A stretch of DNA of 47,816 bases from an uncultured Ruminiclostridium sp. Its GTDB lineage: Bacteria; Bacillota; Clostridia; Oscillospirales; Ruminococcaceae. The position numbers and the translations under genes were made by a program. Below, one piece after another: positions 41,977-47,816 of the stretch; position 1 is the stretch's first letter; every line of letters begins with the position of its first letter. The notes under the pieces are model-generated. The model worked only from the letters and a program-made list of their open reading frames with translations. It did not search any database and had not been told where the DNA came from. The DNA lies in the NCBI GenBank assembly GCA_910579265.1, contig CAJTTE010000021.1, forward strand, positions 1 through 47,816. The letters are read 5' to 3'.

Positions 41977-44364
41977 TTATTCGATATCGGCGGTGTCCGA
42001 GGACTTTATTTTCCTTGTGTACAGCGAGGTAAAGAACGCACCTGCGGTCGTGGCGGCAAGGACGATAACGGGGAATATTACGTATATCTCCACTGGTGCT
42101 TGCACATATTCCACGCCCATTTCAAGACCCATCATTCTGAAAATAGGGTCGAAGCAAAGCTTTGTAAAGGTCATGCCCAAAAGCTCCGCGATAATGACAG
42201 CCGCCGATACCGCAATGAAAAATCTTAACGTATGCTGTCCGTATATTTTGGAATTCCTCATACCTATGGCTTTCATAAGGGCGATCTCCGCCTGCTCCTT
42301 TGCGATAAAGGAACGCTCCATAAGCACAATCACAAGCGCGGCTAAGATCACCGTCAGTACGGCGGACATCTTTTTCACCGCATCTATGGCGTCGCCTACT
42401 CCGGTAGTGTCCTTTACGGTTTCGCCCGCTGTTTTAACGCTTGAAAATTTTGGGTAAAGCGCCTTTATTTTTTCAATTCTGCGTAGTACCTCCTCGTCAC
42501 CCGGGTCGTCGGTAAATTTTATCTGCGTACCGGGAGAGCCGACTGCCGCGAGATAGTTTATATCGCAATCGTTATGGACTCTTGCGGAAGTACCCTCATT
42601 GACCATTGCCTGATACAGTGCGGTTATGATAAAGTCCGACCTTTCGCCCGTCGGATAGGAGACGGTAACGGTATCGCCGACAGCCGCTTTAAGCTTCTTT
42701 GCCAAAACGATCGTTATCGCGATCTCGCCGCTGTTTTGGGGAGGTGTACCCTCCGAATATTCGTACATATCCGTTGTCGTCCCCGTACCCTGAAGCAAAG
42801 CCGTCTTGCTTTCATATTCGCCGTGTTTTATCATCGGATACATAAAATATTCCGTCATACATTTCGCGGGCATACCGTTTTCCGCGAGGGTCTGCTCCAT
42901 ATCCTCAAGATATTTTTTGACTTTTTCATGTCCGTCCTCGGTCATAAATTCCATAGCTTCGTCGCCGACGTTCGTAACTATGTGGCAGTCCGCCTGGCAG
43001 AAATATTTCAGCAGCTTTCCGCTTTTAAGGGAAGCCGTGCCATTGGAAAGTATTATCAGCAGAGACGTGCACAGAAAAAACGTAAGGATAATGATACCGT
43101 AGCGTTTTGGACTGCTTACGATATCGTTTACGGCAAGAAAAGCCGTCGTACCCAGCTTTGACTTTCCAAGGCTCATAATACTCTTTTTGCGGAAGCGTTC
43201 TCCCGTCTGACCGTTTCTTACGGCGTCGATAGGGGACATCTTGCTCACCCTGCTGGTACAGCCCAGACAGAACAGGAGGATCACAGCCGCTACCAAAACC
43301 GCGCAGCCGATATTGACAAATACGTTATTGCCGCTGTCTATTATTATAGAATCCGTGGAAAGACCCATAAGCATTTTCCCGAAGGGGTAGCTGAGTACCA
43401 GACCTACCGCCGCGCCCACAACGGAAACAGCGGAGTATTTTATAAGGTACAACCCGCGTATCTTTATGTTGCGTATGCCTATGGCTTTCATAACGCCTAT
43501 CTCGCGAAACTCCTCGGAGAGGGTAAAGGCTATGGTGAACCGCAGCATCACAAAAGATATGATGATAAGAATAAGGCTCACTACAAGGATAGCACCCGTG
43601 ATTATCATATCAAAAATATAAGCTTGATTCAATGTATCCGTGCTGCCTTCAAAGGTAAAGCTGTCAGATATATCCGTTAGCTGGGATCTTGTCCTGTCAA
43701 TGTCGGCGGTGTGTATGTACAATATTTTTCCGTTGCACATAGTTTTTATCGTCTCGTTGGACATATATTCGTCAAAGTCCTCGCCGTTAATGATAAACCT
43801 TTTAATGCCCATCAGTTCCGAACCGAAGGCAGCGTCCTTGAAGCCGCCCGCAAAGGTAAATTCACGGCTTACGCCCTCTACTTCGACGGTAATTCTGTCG
43901 CCGACTTTAAGTCCCATGTTTTTTTCCGTAAAAGCGGCGGTATAGATCTTTCCTTTCGGTACGCTTTTCAGAATACTTCCGTCGTCCAGAAAATAATTTA
44001 TTCCCATAACTCTGTCGCTCTGCAATGCTAATTGCTGACTGGTATTGGAAGCGTCAAGCGGTTCGCCTTTCCGCGTAATATTCGACTGGGTTATCGTGAT
44101 GCCCTCTTCGATACGGAACTCGTCTATCGCAGAGGCGTTTTCAAGGACTTCATAAATGTCCTTGTCAGAAGCTTTGTTCTGGTACAAAGCGAGGTAATCT
44201 GGCACGTCCGCCATTTCAAAATATCTGTCCAGCGCGGTGGTCACGGTCAAAATGTTGCTCACGCCCGAGGACACGAACATTGACGCGAGTATAATAAATA
44301 CCAGCAGTATAACGTTCATCGCCCTTTTGCGTTTAAGGTCTTTTTTCAGTATGCTCAGATACAT
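41977..44364 (-). CDS. FtsX-family ABC permease with two FtsX domains
   Basis: The 795-residue permease has a first membrane segment (about 16-36), an outer region of about 210 residues, three segments (about 250-370), a short linker, another segment (about 421-441), a second outer region and three final segments (about 660-785). Motifs GVMKAIGIRN and ALMKAIGMRN mark both FtsX domains. This doubled layout is that of permeases of the Bce or LolCDE-like export/resistance systems. With a two-component system in the same operon, a role in antimicrobial peptide or envelope stress defence is likely but not proven. AAAGGAG precedes the ATG. Confidence 0.93.
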   Translation of the reverse strand: MYLSILKKDLKRKRAMNVILLVFIILASMFVSSGVSNILTVTTALDRYFEMADVPDYLALYQNKASDKDIYEVLENASAIDEFRIEEGITITQSNITRKGEPLDASNTSQQLALQSDRVMGINYFLDDGSILKSVPKGKIYTAAFTEKNMGLKVGDRITVEVEGVSREFTFAGGFKDAAFGSELMGIKRFIINGEDFDEYMSNETIKTMCNGKILYIHTADIDRTRSQLTDISDSFTFEGSTDTLNQAYIFDMIITGAILVVSLILIIISFVMLRFTIAFTLSEEFREIGVMKAIGIRNIKIRGLYLIKYSAVSVVGAAVGLVLSYPFGKMLMGLSTDSIIIDSGNNVFVNIGCAVLVAAVILLFCLGCTSRVSKMSPIDAVRNGQTGERFRKKSIMSLGKSKLGTTAFLAVNDIVSSPKRYGIIILTFFLCTSLLIILSNGTASLKSGKLLKYFCQADCHIVTNVGDEAMEFMTEDGHEKVKKYLEDMEQTLAENGMPAKCMTEYFMYPMIKHGEYESKTALLQGTGTTTDMYEYSEGTPPQNSGEIAITIVLAKKLKAAVGDTVTVSYPTGERSDFIITALYQAMVNEGTSARVHNDCDINYLAAVGSPGTQIKFTDDPGDEEVLRRIEKIKALYPKFSSVKTAGETVKDTTGVGDAIDAVKKMSAVLTVILAALVIVLMERSFIAKEQAEIALMKAIGMRNSKIYGQHTLRFFIAVSAAVIIAELLGMTFTKLCFDPIFRMMGLEMGVEYVQAPVEIYVIFPVIVLAATTAGAFFTSLYTRKIKSSDTADIE

Positions 44365-44394
44365 TTCCTATGCTCCTTTCTCTTTTGTGACTTC

Positions 44395-44421
44395 ATTGTA
44401 GCATGGAAATTATTAAATAAT
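44395..44421 (-). promoter_or_regulatory. Putative promoter and operator of the transporter operon
   Basis: On the minus strand TACAAT (44395-44400) gives a -10 box 30 nt before the permease start. No good -35 lies 17 nt upstream. Instead a perfect 13-bp palindrome, ATTATTTAATAAT (44409-44421), occupies the spacer. A weak -35 with a palindrome suggests that a regulator such as the operon's own OmpR-type protein is needed. Confidence 0.4.
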
Positions 44422-44598
44422 ACTTAAATCCGAAAATCTGCTAATATCCCACAAAGCATCAAGCCCCGGAAGAGTTATGAAATTATACTGATTTATGATC
44501 GTTAATTGACAATGCTTTGCAATATATAGACGGTGTATGCATTCAGTTTAAAAAGTGATCGACCCAAAACACTGATCCAATATGTTAGAAAAAGATTA

Positions 44599-44783
44599 GG
44601 GCGTATCTGAAAAATCGCGATTTGCACAATTTCCACTTACTGCGTGCGCTTTCTGCGTCAAAGAATGCCAATAGTTATCCCAAAGGGATAACTACGAAAT
44701 ACCTTAGTATTTCTCCGCTTTTTCCTTAAAATCGCCATGCATTTAATGAAATTGTACATAATTGCTTTGTTTTCAGATACGCC
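44599..44783 (+). mobile_element. 185-bp MITE-like element, copy 5 (best preserved)
   Basis: The ends match as inverted repeats over 14 bp (GGCGTATCTGAAAA and TTTTCAGATACGCC). The interior has the perfect hairpin TAGTTATCCC, AAA, GGGATAACTA (44672-44694). It is flanked by TTA (44596-44598) and TTA (44784-44786), or by TTAG and TTAT if the element starts one base later. The site without an insertion at about 45816-45835 shows the target before insertion, so a 3-4 bp duplication is likely. Confidence 0.85.
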
Positions 44784-44787
44784 TTAT

Positions 44788-44882
44788 TATCAATTATCAA
44801 TCAAGATAACATTTGTCAAGGGGGATTTCACCACAAAGATGAAATCCCCGACGAATTAAGAGTTATCGGCTTAATCGCATAT
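44788..44882. repeat. 95-bp direct repeat, copy 1
   Basis: Matches 45829-45923 with three substitutions in about 90 compared bases. It covers the GNAT terminator and the last codons of that gene. Upstream of the MITE, about 50 nt (44548-44598) also match 45766-45818 more loosely. Confidence 0.85.
44821..44849 (-). terminator. Terminator of the YjaB-like acetyltransferase gene
   Basis: A perfect 10-bp stem (GGGGATTTCA with TGAAATCCCC) and a 9-nt loop lie 14 nt past the stop of the gene at 44863. A second copy of this hairpin is at 45862-45890. Confidence 0.75.
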
Positions 44883-45309
44883 ACAGAAGCGGGTATGACC
44901 GTCCTTCTTCATCACGATCAGTACGTTTATATGTTTTAAATCCAAGATGCTCGTAAAATCCGACCGCCTGAGGATTCTGCTCGTTCACCGTCAGCTCCGT
45001 AACATCATAGTTCTGAATACCGTATTGAAGAAGCTGCCTCCCAAGTCCCCTGCCCCGCTCTGACGGGGAGACAAAAAGCATTTCTAATCGGTTATGTTCT
45101 GCTCCCATAAAAGCAATCGGGCTATTCCGCTGCCTTTCAGCGATTATTAAGTGAGCAACGCCGTTTAATGCTTGTGGAACACAGTCTTTGATTTGCTTGA
45201 TCTCTGCATCGGAAAGAAACAGATGCGTGGCGCGAACTGATTTTTCCCAGACTGTCAGAAGGTTTTGTATCAGCGAAGGCGTTCTTGTCTGCACTTCATA
45301 TATATTCAT
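44863..45309 (-). CDS. GNAT acetyltransferase, YjaB-like
   Basis: The 148-residue product resembles E. coli YjaB: WEKSVRATHLFLSDAEI, MLFVSPSERGRGLGRQLL (acetyl-CoA loop), LTVNEQNPQAVGFYEHLGF and RSYPLLYMRL. The natural substrate is unknown. The start at 45309 (MNIYEVQ) is chosen over the ATG at 45363, because that one lies inside the promoter (45352-45380). The ribosome binding site is weak (GGTGA). Its last codons lie inside a 95-bp direct repeat whose other copy has only the end of such a gene. Confidence 0.88.
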   Translation of the reverse strand: MNIYEVQTRTPSLIQNLLTVWEKSVRATHLFLSDAEIKQIKDCVPQALNGVAHLIIAERQRNSPIAFMGAEHNRLEMLFVSPSERGRGLGRQLLQYGIQNYDVTELTVNEQNPQAVGFYEHLGFKTYKRTDRDEEGRSYPLLYMRLSR

Positions 45310-45351
45310 ATTTGTTCTATCACCAAATCCGAGTTTATCATATCCATACAA

Positions 45352-45380
45352 AGTATACCACAATCACAAGCAATATTCAA
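45352..45380 (-). promoter_or_regulatory. Promoter of the YjaB-like gene
   Basis: Minus strand TTGAAT (45375-45380), 17 nt, TATACT (45352-45357). Transcription would start near 45345, consistent with the start codon at 45309. Confidence 0.6.
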
Positions 45381-45828
45381 CCCTCATTTTTAGCTGCTGA
45401 CAGTAGTAGCAAGCAACAGCCCGGTATGTATCAGGCGCAGCTTGTCGGTAACTGATGAGCCCCAAATTCCGCCGTAGCAAACGAATTATATCCCGGGCAT
45501 AAAACAAAAACACAATTTACAAGTTTGCTGCAAAAGTCAATTCCGGAGGCGAAAATTTTAAAGTTATCCTACCCCGATCAGCCGGATTAAAATTTAAGCC
45601 GTAATACGGTATACTGTATCTGATCCGCCGTATTTGCCGGAAAATGAGGATCACATGTTAAAAATAAAATTACAGCGTTATATCGGGAACTTGATCAAGA
45701 CGCCACGGTTGACATAAAGAGCGATTCATGCCGATCCCTTTTTAAACTGACATAATACCCGCATCTTAAAAAAGGATCGCACCCGAAACACTAATCCCGC
45801 ATGTTAAAAAGAGATTAGTATAGATTAG
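45381..45828. other. Intergenic stretch without a recognisable gene
   Basis: About 450 nt between the GNAT promoter and the second direct repeat, with no supported ORF. Its last 60 nt begin the looser match to the sequence beside MITE copy 5, including a tandem AGATTAGTAT AGATTAGTAT at 45813-45832. Confidence 0.45.
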
Positions 45829-45923
45829 TATCAATTACCAATCAAGATAACATTTGTCAAGGGGGATTTCACCACAAGGATGAAATCCCCGACGAATTAA
45901 GAGTTATCGACTTAATCGCATAT
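45829..45923. repeat. 95-bp direct repeat, copy 2, with the scar of a second GNAT gene
   Basis: Carries the same hairpin (GGGGATTTCA, TGAAATCCCC at 45862-45890) and, on the minus strand, the codons for MRLSR and a TAA stop, just as at the end of the YjaB-like gene. Beyond that the two copies diverge. It also has no MITE next to it and so shows the target site before insertion. Confidence 0.8.
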
Positions 45924-46018
45924 TTGGTCTGCTTTTCATAGCATCGACCGTGATCCTGAAAGCTCCGCGGCTATTCTATGCAAAGCTTTTCCGAAAAAAC
46001 GCAGTTTTTAAAAATCAA

Positions 46019-46044
46019 GGGAAGCGTAACATGATCCGCTTCCC
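46019..46044 (-). terminator. Terminator, probably of ftsZ
   Basis: An 8-bp stem (GGGAAGCG with CGCTTCCC) and a 10-nt loop are followed on the minus strand by TTGATTTTTA. It lies about 175 nt past the ftsZ stop; no other gene lies between. Confidence 0.6.
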
Positions 46045-46219
46045 TATCTTTACTTTAAAATATTTATCCGAGCATTTTTATTAAAGCGGAAATCGGCCGC
46101 CGACAAATGCATTTATCTGCTTGATACCGTCGTGTCTTATTCCCGCGCCGCAGGCAATACTGCCGTGTAAAAGCGTCCGCTGCTTCTGAACCGGCGGTTA
46201 CGCCTAAGCATATGTATGA

Positions 46220-47530
46220 TTACTGGTTTTTGTTTCTCGAATCAAAAATCTCCTGCAATACCGAGAATCTTTCCTTTTCCTGCAAATTACCCAGCGTATT
46301 CTGAATTATCTGAGAAAGATCGTCCGAATTTTTAGAAGTGGTGATTTCCTCGCCGTTGTCGCTGCCGACTGACGCAAGGGTCACGCCCTCCCCGCTCTTG
46401 GCCGCGCCGGACGCTGCCGTCGTCGGAACGGACGAAGCGGCGGGAGTAAAGGTAGATTTTATTGCGGGAGCACCCTGCTTAAAGCCTGTGGCAATAACCG
46501 CAATACTGATCGTATCAGAAATATCCTCGCGCTGACTTACACCCTGTATCATTTCAACGGAAGGATCAGCAGCATCGGAAATCATACTGATAATATCATG
46601 AAGGTCTCCTATTCCGCTGTCGGATGACAAAGTAACGTTTACAAGAAGCTTTGTGGCATGATTGATGGATGTTTCAAGAAGCGGACTGTTTACAACCTGC
46701 GAAACGGCGTCCTGAATCTTATTTTCGCCGACTCCTGTTCCCAGAGCTATATGAGCATCTCCGGAATTGGAAAGTATGGAGCATAAATCGGCAAAGTCGG
46801 TCCCTATCCTGCCCGAGGTGCTTTCATAGACCACGTCGGAAATTATTTTTACGGAACGGTAAAGGACATCGTCCACCATAGCGAAAGCCTGTTTAAAGCT
46901 GAGCATCTTTTCGTTTGTTCTGAGTAGTCTTTCATTGGGAATAATTAAAAGCGAGTCCACATGCTTACGCATCTCATCTATTCCCTTGATAGCCTGATTC
47001 ATTTTATATTCACGTTCGTACTCAAAAGGCTTTGTAACGACGCCCACGGTAATGATATTCATTTCCTGCGCGATTTCAGCCACAACGGGAGCTGCGCCGG
47101 TACCCGTACCGCCTCCCATACCTGCTCCTATAAACACTATGGAAGCGTCGCCTATGGCTTTTTCTATCTCCTCGCGGTTTTCCTTTGCCGCCTCTGCCGC
47201 TACTTCGGGACGTCCGCCTGCTCCTCTTCCCTTGCATGTTTTCTTACCTATCTGAATACGGCGCATTAAATTCTTATCCTTGCTCCTCAATGCGGCAACA
47301 TCCGTATTAAGAGCGATAAACTCAATTTTATCACGAAGGTCGGACATAACGTCGCCGCCCTTTGCTTCCAGCTCCTCGGCCTCCTTTGCATACAGCTTTG
47401 CCATATACTCAAGAGCGTTGCATCCGCCGCCGCCAACCCCGATCACCTTTATCTTTACGTCATAAACGGCACTATCGTCAAGATTGTCCAGTTCTGTCTC
47501 AAAACCGTCTTCATCTATAAAAACGCCCAT
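46220..47530 (-). CDS. ftsZ: FtsZ-type cell division GTPase, divergent
   Basis: The 436-residue tubulin-fold GTPase has IKVIGVGGGGCNA (27-39), NTDVAAL, the tubulin signature GGGTGTGAAP (139-148), GVVTKPFEYE and IPNERLL. FtsZ polymerises at mid-cell and recruits the division machinery. Three points are unusual. About 18 extra residues rich in Glu and Lys (YAKEAEELEAKGGDVMSDLR) lie between the first loop and the strand that holds NTD. The T7 loop reads RIGTDFADL, with Gly where Asn is standard, although both Asp remain. The C-terminus (LQEIFDSRNKNQ) lacks the usual FtsA/SepF-binding peptide. GGAGG precedes the ATG. It could be the main FtsZ of an unusual lineage or a second paralogue. Confidence 0.93.
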   Translation of the reverse strand: MGVFIDEDGFETELDNLDDSAVYDVKIKVIGVGGGGCNALEYMAKLYAKEAEELEAKGGDVMSDLRDKIEFIALNTDVAALRSKDKNLMRRIQIGKKTCKGRGAGGRPEVAAEAAKENREEIEKAIGDASIVFIGAGMGGGTGTGAAPVVAEIAQEMNIITVGVVTKPFEYEREYKMNQAIKGIDEMRKHVDSLLIIPNERLLRTNEKMLSFKQAFAMVDDVLYRSVKIISDVVYESTSGRIGTDFADLCSILSNSGDAHIALGTGVGENKIQDAVSQVVNSPLLETSINHATKLLVNVTLSSDSGIGDLHDIISMISDAADPSVEMIQGVSQREDISDTISIAVIATGFKQGAPAIKSTFTPAASSVPTTAASGAAKSGEGVTLASVGSDNGEEITTSKNSDDLSQIIQNTLGNLQEKERFSVLQEIFDSRNKNQ

Positions 47531-47561
47531 ATTCTACCTCCAACTTTTTAATCACTATATA

Positions 47562-47590
47562 ATTTTAGCAGATTTTGTCTCTGATTTCAA
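47562..47590 (-). promoter_or_regulatory. Promoter of ftsZ
   Basis: Minus strand TTGAAA (47585-47590), a 17-nt spacer and TAAAAT (47562-47567), about 30 nt before the start codon. The last 220 nt of the window hold no gene that I can support. Confidence 0.7.
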
Positions 47591-47816
47591 TACCTTTTTT
47601 GAAAATCTTTAAACAAATTTACAAGGTTTTTTACAACATCTTGTAGAAAAATTAGTCAAAATCTACCAAATTTGCATTTTTCTTCCATTAAAAGGCGGAG
47701 CGATTCCCCCAAACCGATAAAACGTTCTCAGACATCAAAATCAATTTTTCCTATTTCCTCAGTTTGAGGTTATTATACCATAAGAAGAGCGAAGCAAAGC
47801 GGAGCGATCCCTCTGA

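Noticed and set aside
1..47816. CRISPR array, tRNA, rRNA, prophage or complete insertion sequence
   Set aside because: No regularly spaced repeats, cloverleaf sequences, rRNA stretches, integrase, transposase or phage genes were found. All mobile-looking DNA here is short and non-coding.

Overview
The window looks like a chromosomal segment of a Gram-positive Clostridia-type bacterium (Bacillota), most likely near the Oscillospirales. This is inferred from gene content, not from a marker-gene search. The evidence is a YlmC/YmxH-type PRC-barrel protein, a DUF4364 protein, an ECF-type FolT under a tetrahydrofolate riboswitch, a DnaE1-type polymerase, sigma-A-like promoters with 17-nt spacers, strong GGAGG ribosome binding sites and several TTG/GTG starts. 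No tRNA, rRNA, CRISPR array, prophage or transposase gene was found.

Layout. 0.3-5.4 kb: a MacB-like ABC transporter fused in one chain, a decayed gene, and a small Cys-rich protein with an HExxH motif. 5.6-11.1 kb: a shikimate operon (DAHP synthase, aroB, aroA, aroC, DUF4364) behind a promoter, a 34-codon ORF very rich in Phe/Tyr/Trp, and an intrinsic terminator. 11.9-14.3 kb: rpsB-tsf with a structured leader, and ylmC. 14.6-15.5 kb: a nest of short inverted-repeat elements. 15.5-24.8 kb, minus strand: two acetyltransferase/RuvX-type genes, TSCPD protein, malic enzyme, PHP phosphatase, a DUF624 membrane protein, DUF4272, proC, a methyltransferase and an internally duplicated unknown protein. 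25.1-26.7 kb: more short repeats, then folT with its THF riboswitch. 26.9-33.8 kb: pfkA, dnaE, a PflX-like radical SAM protein and an unknown protein. 33.8-39.2 kb: a PepSY-repeat protein between inverted copies of a MITE, then a heterodimeric ABC exporter. 39.3-44.4 kb: a two-component system with an ABC ATPase/FtsX permease. 44.6-47.6 kb: a GNAT gene between direct repeats, and a divergent ftsZ.

The most interesting signals are four. First, the aromatic-rich leader ORF plus terminator ahead of the shikimate genes looks like ribosome-mediated attenuation; no T-box motif was seen. Second, five 185-bp copies of one MITE-like element share about 14-bp inverted ends and an internal hairpin, and one copy has an apparent empty site 1.2 kb away. 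Third, short repeats are nested at 15.2-15.5 kb, with an uninterrupted sister copy at 25.35 kb. Fourth, FtsZ is unusual, with an insertion, a changed T7 loop and no standard C-terminal peptide.

Everything here was read by eye; promoters, hairpins and repeat boundaries have not been computed.
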